From: Hygrocybe punicea
Lineage: Eukaryota; Basidiomycota; Agaricomycetes; Agaricales; Hygrophoraceae
Direction of reading: 5' to 3'
NCBI GenBank assembly: GCA_963556145.1
Contig: OY744462.1
Location: forward strand, 4,898,001 to 4,962,000
Length of the DNA stretch: 64,000 nucleotides
Shown: positions 1-11,100 of the stretch, one piece after another
How positions within the stretch are numbered: the first letter of the stretch is position 1
Layout of the letters: the number at the start of each line of letters is the position of its first letter
Program-made: the position numbers and the translations under genes
The notes under the pieces: model-generated
What the model was told of the DNA's origin: nothing
Seen by the model: the letters and a program-made list of their open reading frames with translations, nothing else
Databases searched by the model: none

Positions 1-241
1 AGGACCAGGCTAATGGACTTACCATCGCGCTGTGCCTTTGTGAGGACACGATTAATTGCTCCGGAGCAGCCAGAGCATGTCATCTGCAATCGTGGCAAGC
101 TCGGTCATGCATTCACACCGTGTTGTCACCACCTTGAATCACAAACCTTCACATCAAAATGGTATGTGTGTTCGTCCTGAACCGTTGCAACATCCGGTCA
201 TCTCTCCATGTCGGTGGCGGGGGTGCGGATGAACTCACCAT
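1..241 (-). CDS. ATX1: ATX1-type copper chaperone, 5' part (runs off the left edge)
   Basis: Cytosolic copper metallochaperone that passes Cu(I) to the P-type ATPase of the late Golgi; this role is known for the family. Three coding exons can be read. The first is only the start codon (239-241), followed at once by a GTGAGT donor. Exon 2 is 147-176 and encodes DEHTYHFDVK. Exon 3 is 23-83 and opens with MTCSGCSGAINRVL, which has the MTCxxC copper-binding loop. The next donor (GTAAGT, reading down from 22) leads out of the window, so the C-terminal half is missing. The joined start MDEHTYHFDVK-MTCSGC fits fungal ATX1 proteins of about 70 residues. The gene lies on the same strand as the permease, with 188 bp between its start and the permease stop. 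Any other heavy-metal-associated domain protein is the alternative, but the short N-terminus before MTCSGC favours ATX1. Confidence 0.82.
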
Positions 242-429
242 CGTTGGATGAATAACAGATAACAGATTAAGAGTTGTGATCAAGCACTGATTCTCGGCCA
301 GCTTTTATAAGCGAACTAATTTAGAGCACGCCAAAAATAAATAACTGTTAACCCCAATACAGTCCGATTTCCCCGTTGACATGGGTGATTGTCACACTTC
401 AATTACCCAAAACGTCCGAAAATCCTGTA

Positions 430-2977
430 TTAAGTACGAGTCTGCCTCTCAACCATCTCCGCGAGTTCATCCCCATCAGTGGCAACAGCCTGCCACCCAG
501 GACCAGTTGGCCGGCCCCGTATCCGATCGATGCGTGTAACAATCCATGCTACATGATCAAAGTAAGCATTTCAAAGTGAGATACAGGAAAGAATGGGAGC
601 ACACACAGATTATGCGAGGCATCTCCTCCTCCTTCCGACGTGTAACATAATACACGGGAACACCTGCAGCAACGAATCCTAGGAAATAATATCAGACGTT
701 GAATTCGGAAACTTTGGTTTTATTGGAATACACCTAGGACCGCCAGTGCCTCGAGAGGCGCCGCAATGATCGGCATGCATAGCAAGAAAAGGGCGACCTG
801 AAAGCATCACAAATGAGATAGATCGCCTCCGCGTAGAACGTAATCTACACACCCCACAGAACGTCAACGGAGTAATTATCCAAGTTTTATATGGCCTGGA
901 ATCAAAGTAAATGTTTTTTCTGTCTTCCAGTTTTGTGCGATCAGCTCACCGCTCTAGGTTAGGCTCCTTGACCCGTAAAATCAAAAGTCCAAGAACCTAG
1001 CTCGTACAGTCAGCCTCACGCAGGGCAAGTGTTCCTCAACACATACGGTAAGAAAATAAAATGCCCAGGATGCAACCACCGAGAAATTAATCAAGGACCG
1101 AAACCCACCGCCAATAACAATGAAAGCCAGAGTAATCGCCGTTTGCAATAACGTCGCATTCAGTGGAGTCTTTCGGGTTTTGTGTAGACGTCCGAACATC
1201 TCGGGCAGATACCGCTCTCGACCTGCAGCATAAATTAATCGTGATGCTGTGAAGAAGGATCCTGCCATCTCAATGTGAACCAAAATATAGAGTCAGAGAG
1301 GCAGACTCAAATACCGTTTAGAGCTCCGAAGCAAGAAAAAGCTACGATGAAGGCGAAGACTATGCCTCCAATAGGGCCAAAGAGAGCACGGCCAAAGTCA
1401 AGCGCAACGGTATTGCTGAGACCAACGGTATTCTTGTCCCTGTTTTACTATCTTTCCGAAATGTCAAATACTTTGAACATACCTTGTCCAAGACCACGAA
1501 ATATGACATATTGGCGAGAAGGAAGAGTAGCTGGACAACAAGTGTTACAACCACAACACGACCATTGAGAAACTACACAGACCGTGACACCAGCCATACT
1601 GATGTGGATGGCTCTAGGTAAGTTCTTTTCTGGATGCTTCATCTCCCCTGCAACGTAGTTCGCTTGATCCCAGCCATCAAAAGCCCACTACATGTTCCTG
1701 TCCAGTTAGTGAAACGTGATGTCGTCGGCCATGGGCGAAGATAGCTACCAGCCCAGAGTACAAAGCCAAAGCATACGAAGAAGGACTAGTGCTTGACCCA
1801 TCAAACAAAGGCTGGGTAAATGATGTTGAAGCTCGTCCTCTCGAGAGTTGCACAATGCCAAAAATAGTGATTGATATCTAGAAATTTGAATATTAGCTCG
1901 TCGCTCTTGTAACTTGGCCAAAACAATCCATACCAAAGAACCAACCTAGAACCAACCATCGTAAGCCTCTGTTTCAGCCACAGAAAGACATTGAAGATTC
2001 ACTTTGACTGTTGTTAATACAACAGCAGCGCGGGTGCCCAACGTGCGAGTAGCGACACAAAGAAAGGTAACGATCAAGATAGCCCCAGTTGCGGTAAGCT
2101 TGATTGCCCACTGGGGAATCGCATCCGGCGATACCTCCACACCAGTACTGTGCCAGAACATCCGGTTGAGATATTCCGCAAAGATCAAACTGATCACTGC
2201 ACTTCCGCCTAGAACCATTAACCGGAATCATTCGGATTGAAACAATCTGGAGGCAGAATTATGTACCAGGCTTAAGCGCAATAATAGCCGTCCAGGCAAA
2301 CAGGAAAGAAACAAGGGGTCCAAATGAGTACGCGAGATAGGCTTGTGCTCCTCCATTAAGTGGTATTGCAGACCCCAATTCTGCAAAACTGCTGGCCCCC
2401 GTCCACGCCAATAGCCCCGAAACGAGCCAAACGAGCAAGCTGGCGCCCACGCTATTTGAATTGGCTACAACGACACCTGGTGATGAACTGTGTGTGTGCA
2501 TAATTAATTAGGTTCCCAAGTCAAGGCGCTACTCACAATATGCCAGAACCAATCTTGTTTAGCGTGCGTTCAATATTGTAGAGGATAAAGCGAATCGAGG
2601 TGAGGATTTACCTGAAGTCCAGCAATAAGGGCCACACCTTCCTTCAGTATTAGCTTTGACTTGGCTCAAGAGCTGAAGTGTGCTGATGACTTGCCGCTGA
2701 GCAGGGTGATATTCTTATCTCCGCGTTCGCCATTAGTTGCGTCTGGCTCGCTTAGACTTGCGGTAAGAGGCAGGAGATCGTGTTGATAGTTGAACCCCGA
2801 GATAGAATAAGACCTTCCACGTCCAGTTCTCAGTGAAGGTCCTTCCGACATTTCCAGGGCGCGAAGAGAATCTTCAGAGTCATTGGAATGACGGGATAAT
2901 GGAGGGGAAGCAGCCGTAGTTGGGGGTGATTTGCAACTGAGAGAGGTGCATGATGCATCTGGAGGGAAATTTGTCAT
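430..2977 (-). CDS. LAT/MUP1-family amino-acid permease (APC superfamily)
   Basis: Plasma-membrane amino-acid transporter of the L-type/high-affinity methionine permease group; the substrate cannot be read from sequence. Many exons join into a protein of roughly 550 residues with a cytosolic N-terminus starting MTNFPPDAS. The diagnostic first helix GVALIAGLQIGSGIFSSPGV is spread over three exons. Then follow SGLLAWTGASSFAELG, the loop AFDGWDQANYVAGEMKHPEK, EMAGSFFTASRLIYAAGRER and VLGLLILRVKEPNLERPY, and a soluble tail ending in EMVERQTRT. A 17-nt microexon (2537-2553, IGSGIF) and a 12-nt microexon (1934-1945, VGSL) are needed to keep the frame. The intron at 2638-2694 uses a GC donor (GCAAGT). 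I chose the start at 2977 because the upstream in-frame ATG (3154) adds an unrelated hydrophobic segment. A transposon ends 241 bp upstream of the start. The frame looks intact. Confidence 0.88.
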
Positions 2978-3214
2978 GGGTGGTGAAGCCTGAAGGAATA
3001 GGCTGTTGTTTGCACCCTTGTTTACGTCTCGCATGCACGAAACTATGGCTGGCACCACCGTGACAGTGTGCGCTAGCAAGGCTAAAAACACCCCACGACG
3101 AAACGATGGCAGATGAAGCTGAAGTGCAATTACCACACCCGCTGCATTCAACATTCATCTAAATCGGCTCAGCTCAGAGCTATGTTCAAAGGTTCCAGAT
3201 CATCAAAAAGAGAC

Positions 3215-3218
3215 TATA
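3215..3218. repeat. Left target-site duplication (TA or TATA)
   Basis: The four bases TATA lie directly before the CACAGCG terminus and recur directly after the opposite terminus at 11895-11898. Because the flanks are themselves AT-alternating, the duplication could be 2 bp (TA) or 4 bp (TATA). A 2-3 bp duplication is usual for the CACTA superfamily. Confidence 0.6.
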
Positions 3219-3295
3219 CACAGCGAATCAGCCCAAAATATGACATGAGCATATTTCCGTCAAATCATGAGAATCTACAAAAATATGCTGAGAAT
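3219..3295 (+). repeat. Left terminal and subterminal inverted repeat of the transposon
   Basis: Begins CACAGCG. Contains TTTCCGTCAAAT (3254-3265) and AATATGCTGAGAAT (3282-3295). Inverted counterparts occur near the right end: ATTTGACGAAA at 11859-11869 and ATTCTAAGCATATT at 11749-11762, the latter matching 13 of 14 bases. The distances from the two ends differ by about 10 bp for the first pair, so the repeat is imperfect. GGAATGT, another subterminal motif, occurs at about 3302 and 3359 and inverted as ACATTCC near 11848. Confidence 0.65.
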
Positions 3296-3730
3296 CCGCC
3301 CGGAATGTAGCTCTAGGCACATTTCCGTAAATTTCTTCAATATGATCTCAATCTGACCGGAATGTCCTCCAAATTCAACAGGAATTTGACGTGAATTTTC
3401 CTAGGCCTCCGGAGGTGGTTCTCCCGCTCCCTCACGAAATCCCCAGCAGTGTCAAGTCACACAAGGTTCCGTGATCGATTTCACTTCCTTACAATACGCT
3501 TCCCATCATGTACCACATAGTACAAAGCCTTTTACTAGATTTTATCATATCTCTGTTCTTAAAATTCCACCAACCCGTTTACATTGTCTGAAATGAGGTA
3601 CATTGCAGGCAAGTATCCGGTGGGCCATGCTTTAATACTAGTAGCCGCTTATATGCATTCCATTGTGCAAAAATAATTGTATTTCCTACTTGAAAACATT
3701 CCGGGATGAATGCGTACATATGACAACAAA

Positions 3731-3807
3731 GAGTCCGAAGGCGAGCAATCCAGAAACAGGACATGAGCGATGCAGAAGGGAGTCCCAAGGCGAGCGATGC
3801 AGAAACA
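3731..3807. repeat. Imperfect 49-bp tandem duplication inside the transposon
   Basis: A 28-base stretch starting GAGTCCGAAGGCGAGCAATC (3731-3758) recurs with three mismatches at 3780-3807, starting GAGTCCCAAGGCGAGCGATG. It lies just beyond the stop codon of the DUF6698-like gene, in the non-coding left arm. Confidence 0.6.
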
Positions 3808-3836
3808 GAAGTAGGACGGGAATCTCGAACCTTTTA

Positions 3837-6088
3837 CTAGCGCCTCTTACCCCTCCCTCTCGCGGCCTTCTTCCCCTTCCCTCTGGCCTTGGTTGCAATG
3901 ACAGGGAGGGACGCTAGTTGGCCATCCTCAGCATTCCCGCCTGGATTAACCTGATCATTGCGGGGAGGGGATGTTGCACGGTCATCGATACTTGACAAGT
4001 CACTTAAGTTTTCCTCCGCGTCGTGTGAATCCAGGTTAGAGAATGAAGAGGCACCTGTACTTGCAGAGGATCCCGTATTGCTAGTGGACGAATTGATTGA
4101 AGACTCTCCTTCACGATTGGCTGGACACCTGCGGCTAGCCCTTGCGGCAAGGATGTCATTCAGATCGTCTTCATCCGCATTGTCAACTGCTACATCTGCC
4201 AATTCGTGGCATTGGCGAAGACCAGGGACTTGTCTAATCAAATAATAAATGATGAGATATAGATTAGATGAAAAATACTACGTACTCATCCCACCACCGC
4301 AAGGTGTCAATGCACCACTCGTGCTCCGGGTCTACCTCGAAGAGTTTTACAATGTTCGAAAAAAATTTGCTGAGACTGAAAGCACCATCGAGGTCTTGCC
4401 ATTGGTTCATTGCGCTGAGCCATAAATAAGTCTTACAAGACATCAGTAGTTTGCATGAACAACATAAACAAAAATTTACCTGTACCGCTGCGTATCCTAT
4501 TGTCCGTGCTGTGACGCGATGTAACCGGTGAAGTTTTGCTTTGGATGGTTTGGTTCCTTTGCGTGCACTTGATGACAGGGCGGACGCAGGGCCGGTGAAG
4601 ATATGCCTGTAAGTCTGCACGAATAAGGTTGAAATGGTGAATGGAGGAGAAAGCAAGAGTACTTACTCGCACAAGCGCATACCCTCGTAATAATCCCTTG
4701 TCCTTCTCTTTGGGATCATATTGTTGTCCATCATAAAGGAAAGTCGGCCAATCGCCTGCTGTAAATTTGATAGTCCCATCTCGCAAAGAATTCATTATTG
4801 TGCTGTACAGAATGATGAGATTAATGCTGTGACGGAAAGAATCGAAAAACTTACACTGGCTGGAGATCAAATCGATCAAGGTATTTCTTCGGACAAAGCA
4901 GGCGTGCTGTCATCGGATGGTTGAATCCTCGAGCAGATTTTCCTTGATCTATTGAGATCGGAGGACGAATCGCGTCGTTGGCAGAGTCCTTGGGTAAGTA
5001 GACAATCCCGGCACTCTTGAGACTTCCTGAATCTTCAGAACGTGCATATCCAGCTGCTGAAACAACCTAGAGATGCTTATGAGTAGAAAAAAGGAAAACG
5101 AGTCACATATATGTGCACACCTTGCTAATCAGCATCTTAAGGGCTTGCGGCTGATTACCCAAAGACTTCACAACTTCTTGCATTTCAGGGACAAGCTTGA
5201 GGAATTCTTCATATATGTACCCATAATATTCGCGATCCTTTTCATTCCTAAATGAGATATAGTTAATCGTATGTATCGCATAGAAGAAATATACTTACAC
5301 GATATTCATGTCATTGACAACCCCTCTATCCTTCTCAAAGCCAACTTTCATCACTGCTGCAAGATCCACAAAAGGGTCGATGCTGAGCGGTAGCCATCGC
5401 GCTGCGCGCATACACCTCTCAATAGGCCCATCACCATCTCTGTACCACGCGTCAATCAACCCAAGGACATAATCAATACACTTACCGTGTCCTTTTACGC
5501 GTGTTTAGACCTTCAAGAAGATATCGAACGCGCGAATCAGTACCTTCAGAGTCGGTCATGATGGTACGGGCAGAAGACTTAAGTGCTGACAAATCATTTA
5601 TCCGCCCAAGAATACATTTTTTTAACTATGCCAGTTTACTTCGTTTTAACACACATCCACCTTCCCCAAAACTCGTTGGATGATAGGTTACATTACCTGT
5701 AAATAGCTGAATGTATTTCTTTAATAAAAATGTGTGCATGCTCACCTTCATCCTCAGTTTCGGGCTCAGTTGTGCTGCCAGTGCCAGTGTGTTCATGGCC
5801 GTCCACATCTGCTCGTGGTCTTTTCCCTGCAACGGGAAGGAGATCTCTCTTCTTGTATACTAATCTCCCCTCAGCGTTACTGACGATTGCAGTGTCGAAA
5901 GCAGGTGGAAAGACAATCTTGATTGTCTGATACAAACGAGTGAGAAAGAGATATGGAGATCATCTGCGACCACTTACAATAGCTCCTGGTTGTTGCGGAA
6001 CGAATGTAAACACGAATTGCTGAGTATAAGCACTCATGAATTGGTGGGACGGTGGGAATTGGATGCTGAATGTGTTGGACTCGGACAT
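3837..6088 (-). CDS. Transposon passenger gene 1: DUF6698-like protein
   Basis: Function unknown. Exons join to a soluble protein of roughly 550 residues. The N-terminus is MSESNTFSIQFPPSHQFMSA. A middle part contains RVRYLLEGLNTRKRTR and YYGYIYEEFLKLVPEMQEVV. The core has NSLRDGTIKFTAGDWPTFLY, YDPKEKDKGLLRGYALVR and HIFTGPASAL, then an AYAAVQ-type helix and DGAFSLSKFFSNIVKLFE. I recall this core as that of DUF6698, a basidiomycete-restricted family, but could not search for it. The C-terminus (encoded by 3837-4230) is acidic and serine-rich and ends in a basic ARGKGKKAARGRGKRR tail that could bind nucleic acid or act as a nuclear signal. The start at 6088 was preferred over 6118 or 6098 because MSESNTFSIQF leads straight into the conserved frame. 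The gene diverges from passenger gene 2 across 193 bp. The frame shows no break. Confidence 0.72.
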
Positions 6089-6281
6089 TTTGCGGCAACG
6101 TCGGTGGTGGGAGATCTCTGTGTGATTCGTTGAGAGCGCGCTTGTATTAATCATCCTAGATATTACTGATTATCCGTTTAAAGGAATTAATATACCCGAC
6201 TGTGTGTATGATGAAGTTAAATAGAAGCATCGGCAAGAGCATACAAAAAGGGAACTTACGCCTTGAAATTCATTCCTAGCC
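6089..6281. promoter_or_regulatory. Shared divergent promoter of the two passenger genes
   Basis: These 193 bp separate the start codons of the DUF6698-like gene (minus) and the coiled-coil gene (plus), so both promoters and both leaders must lie here or overlap the opposite gene. The stretch is AT-rich in its centre. No specific element could be named. Confidence 0.45.
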
Positions 6282-8129
6282 ATGGAGATTGATCCCAAAG
6301 TGATAGGGCAGCCTCTGCCTGGTGCGCCGTCCAACGAGCACTATCTGTTCCCTGCAACAGAAACCCAGATCAACCAAGTATCTGTGAGTTCGCAGTGATG
6401 GGCAAAATTGCACCTTAGATGAATTGAAACAGTTTCCCGCTGGAGTCGGCTGTCCGAGCATCCCTCAACAAGGTGTTCAAATCTTTTCGGTGGCCCCGGT
6501 ACTCCCAGTAGCGCCAAACCCGCCCACACAACCATATAATCTGGTTCCTGGTGGAAAACTTAACAAGGAAGCCATATGCCGTGAGTTCGTGGTGGTAGAG
6601 ACAAAGATACATGACCTTGAGCATAACATCAAAATATTGCATGGAGAAAATGCAAGGTTACGCGCGGAGGTATTGAAATCACAAGCAGAAATGGAGTTAC
6701 GGTTCCGGGAGACTGAAAAAAAGTTTGAAGAAAGATTTGTGGCGCTGAAACATTCTGCAGCTGAAGAGGCGGCCGTACGCAATTCAGGCGTTGCGCGTGA
6801 GGAAGAATCTGACAGCAGTAACTCCAGTGATGTGGAGATGGTCAATGAAGCAGCACGCGAGGCAAAAATGAGCGTTGAGGCATCAAATCATAGCAAGATA
6901 AAGGCACGTACCTTGATCTATGATACAGAAAAACTGTTAATTAGCCAGCGAACAGCAACTTGTGCATTTCATGTATTGCAAGTTCCTTGGAGTGTCGAAA
7001 TTGAGCGAAAAGGGCGATTTCCCAATCATCGTTGACGATCCGGACGACCTACCGTTCGTTGATGGCTCTGAAGATGTCCGTCAAGTCCGTTTCCACTGGG
7101 ACAAACCCAATAAATTCCCTGCAAATCATGCATCGATCATGACAATCGTGAGCTTTACACGATCCCATGGGAGCAACTATGTCTCTGAGGCAGCACCGTA
7201 CCTTGAAAAAATCAAACAAGGCGACCTTGAAGCTCGGTTTATTACAAAATATCAAGCACTGCAAAAGGTATTTAGAGGGACAACCGGTAAAAAATCGACG
7301 AAGCCAGGTGGTGAACTTAGCAGAGCTATGAGAGATAACCGTGCTCGAGGGGTATGTCTTCCAATGCGCTATGAAGGAAATGGTTTGACCTGTCGTATTC
7401 ACATCAGAAACTTGAAATGCGCGAAAGGAAACGGAATTCCTTACCCGCTGATTCGCAATGGCGCTTGGCAAAGTACAATCACGCCTTTACCCTTCAACAA
7501 ATGTCTGACGACGAAGACACCTACGAAGATGGAAAACTTACCAGAAATGTTTACACATCCCGAGCACCGACAAGCCGCTCTATGGTCGTATGTCAATTGT
7601 CTTTCCTGTCCCCGTGTCCTTGCGCTTATTAAGTGGTTAGATGAAAGAATTATTTGAAGCAATTGATGCTGCACCCGATGTGCGCCCTTCAAGCCAGTTT
7701 GCGAAGAGGATTCGTGGGGAACCGAAGGAACTGCCGCCTCCTGCAACTAAAACTCTCAATGGCCGAGCCCGGCGGTGGATGATCGATCCAAATTGGCTTT
7801 CCGATCATGCCGATCATGACCTTCCAAGTCGGATTGCTGATAACGGGCGACTCTGGGGTGATGCGAATGATCCCGAAGAAATGGTGGTTCTCCTCAAGAA
7901 GTCGGCTCAAGACAAAGCAGAGTTAAAATTGAAACGGAAACGTATGAACATGACCGTAAAGGAATCTGGGGATGGAGATGGAAAGAAGGGAAGAAAACGG
8001 GTTAAGAAAGGTAAGGAAAAGGAGGGCTCCACCTTGACTATGACTGCATCAAGGGCCGGAGGATCACGTTTAGCGCCTATCACTCCAGAAACAATTGACG
8101 ACAGTGACAGCGACTCAATGTATGAATGA
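6282..8129 (+). CDS. Transposon passenger gene 2: unassigned coiled-coil protein
   Basis: I do not recognise a named domain, although proteins of this shape seem to recur in agaricomycete genomes. Exon 1 starts MEIDPKVIGQPLPGAPSNEH. The second exon has a proline-rich patch, then a coiled coil (encoded by about 6580-6770) rich in E, R and L, then an acidic serine stretch. After an intron ending at 6944 comes a globular part containing FPIIVDDPDDLPFVDGSED and VRFHWDKPNKFPANHASIM. The last exons encode ELFEAIDAAPDVRPSSQFAK and RARRWMIDPNWLSDH, followed by a lysine-rich segment (KRKRMNMTVK, KKGRKRVKKGKEKE) that looks like a nuclear localisation signal, and an acidic end SDSDSMYE. It ends 18 bp from the stop of the convergent transposase. 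Its place inside the element suggests a transposition-related or regulatory role, but that is inference. Confidence 0.7.
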
Positions 8130-8147
8130 ATGCCATGTTTTGTGGTG

Positions 8148-11100
8148 TTAAAGATTGTCATTGTCATCTTCGAACTCTTCATCTGGCTCAGTACCAGACT
8201 TCTTTTTGTTAGTAGAGAAAACGGTGAGAGAATGTGAAGTACTTACGTGGTCAAAAGAAACCGTAATCCATACATCATCGCCTGTGTTTAAGAGGCTTAC
8301 AGGAATGAGAGCTAGCGGGCAATCAATAGCGGATGCGGGGATGACTTCTGGTGGATGAAATTGGTTAGCATAGGCAATTTGGATACCGAGGATGGAAGAA
8401 CTATACAAGGGGTCAGAGCATGGTAAGGAATAATGCGATGCTGCTTACAATAAATCCCAAGGAAGTGCAGGAAGCCGATTATCAGAGTAGAGTTGCCGAG
8501 TAACCGCGCAAATGTGGGGCGGTTTATTGGTCCCTGGTACTTGAATGACAAATAGTTCCTCAATTTGAATGGGATAACGACCGTTGTCCTGTTGGATGTA
8601 TGCGAAAACATCGGCCTTCGTACGCATGTTGGAAACGGAGCCATAGCGAAGCCCGTCCTTGCGAATATATGGCAATCGACGGGCAACTTGATGGCCTAAA
8701 AACAGTGTTCCTGGCTCGCGAGAGAATTCACGCTGGAGTTGTAAGTCGGGCCAAATTTGCCGGCAATGTTGGAGGAGGAGGGTGTATAGGTCCGAGTGGT
8801 GGCCAGTTAGACTGGCAGGGCGAATGTCGTGAAGATTGACAGGCTTGGACAAGACCTTTGGCAGTGACATTGAATCGACCGAGGCTTCACTACGGAAAAT
8901 GGCTAGTTGTGTCATCATTGCCCCTCGTTCTTGTGCAGCCTCGGTCTTGATGAGCCGCTCAATTAGTTGTCGTTCATGCACGGAAGCGTCGGGGGGCATT
9001 GCGAGGAGGAACTCGTAGATAAGATGGGTTTGGACCCAGTTTCGCATCAACGTGAGTTCTATCCTTCCACCGTCATGCCCATTGTGTTTGACCTTCTCTA
9101 ACATTCCATTGAACCGCTCAAATGCGAAGAGCCACCAGGAGTAGACAGGTCCATATAACTTGATCATGGACGCGAAGTGCATGGCAAGGTGGTGATTAAT
9201 CGTGAGTTTGACGCCAAGGAAGAGCAGACGCTGACAATAGTTTGCTAAATATGTCTGCCCGGCGTGAGCTTGAGACATGGTGATATTTTTAGATGAAAGT
9301 AGGCGGACTCCTGCGCAAAGTAGGAGGATAACGTCGTACAGGGTTTTCCGCTTTCGAGAATGTGCTGTGCTAATGTTCTCATTTGCTGAAACTCCGGGTT
9401 CCGTGTCAGGGATATTGTCTGATTGGTCTCGCCATGCGAACCAGAGGATGACTGGCGTGACAGTCAAAAGGCGGCGCCATTCATCTGCTTTTTTCAGTGA
9501 TTGATTTTCTCCGAGCTATGAGGAGAATGTGAACGAGAACGATGTGGAGAATATGTATTTCTTACATTTTTTGGTAGCCTTGTAATATGGCTCGGCCATT
9601 TGATTGAGTTAATAACATTTTCGAATCGTCGTTTCGGGGAATCGGCACCTCCCAGGCCTGAGAACATGTGCGCACCGAACAATACATAGGTGAACAAGAA
9701 CGCAACAATTCCTGGAAGGAATCATGTCAGTATAAGTGATCACAACAGCAAGGCAATGCAAACCTACCGAGAAAAATGCAATGCATGAAGTCAAGCGCCG
9801 TTTGTAGCGATGGCCGCCACCCAGGGATCCAATCAAGTGCACAAAAGCGAACGCCATGGTTCATTATAATATCCACCTGCCGCCTTACAGATGCATCTTT
9901 GTAGTAGAATTTCTGCTTGAGCATGTCATAGTCATCTCGCGGCGTAAAGGCTATAAAAAAACAAGGGTTGTGAGCAAGATCAACAGCTCAATAAATTTTC
10001 TGAATTAATACCATTGATATCATACCCTTGTGGTCGATTTACATCCAAGAGTACACATCGGCACCACGGACAAGGATTGATGTCGGAACTATGACCTGCC
10101 GTACCCGAGATCTTGCGTGCACCAGGCGTATCGCAGTTGTCACAAATGATATCGGCGTAGACTTCTTCCTGAACGATAATTCTGTTGTCATCATCATACA
10201 TCTCCATCTGAACACCTAGATAGTTATATTAGCGTGAAAATGGCAACTAATCACTGAATTTGAGTCACCGTTCTTCAGCTGGACCATGTCCCGAGCAAGT
10301 AGTTCAAGCCCGTTGGTGAGTTGTTCATATGTGGGTTCGTGTGGTCCCGGCGTGATCAGTGGGCAACAAACATTGACTTGGAGGAACCTGTGCTCACGCG
10401 GGAGGTCTGCAATAGATATATAAACTGGTCCTGTGGAATGTGGGCGGTTTTCGAGGGAGCCAAACCTGGAGCGTGGTCAAAGAGGCAATTTACGGTACTC
10501 AAATTGGTTGAACTTACCAATCAATGTTGATAACAAGGTGTAATCCAAAGCGGTGTTCCGTGAGGTTTTGTCCCGCTCCATCTCCGATTGGTGTATCACG
10601 TACCGTCCCATAGTTACCAACTTCTCGCTTGATTTTGGTCTTGAATTTGTGCCAGATGCTTCCGTCATACATATCCCGCATAACAAATTCGTCGTCCTCA
10701 TTCTGATCAGTCGGAGTGTTTCGATTGTCACGAATGAGCTTCCGAAATCCTTTGCGACGGACCATACGACGGAGACTCTGAATGAGAGATACCTGAGGTA
10801 TTATCGTGATAGGGTGGCGCTTCGGGCGCCCTTTTGAATCCCTTTTTTCAGTGTAGATCGTCCCAGGACATTCGGATGCCAAGCAACCTGGTCCATCAAG
10901 CTCAAGCAGTTCTCGTGGCGAATAATGCTTCCAACACTGGGGACAGATAGCGTACTGCACGATCCACTGATCAGGGTCGATTCCAAGTCGCCGCTTTGCA
11001 CTGATGAGCGTTCGGACAGGGCGGGGAGCATCGGGAAGAACACCCGCAGCGTCAAAGGCGTTGAGGGTGATATTCAAGTTTTCTGTGGTGTCGATCACAG

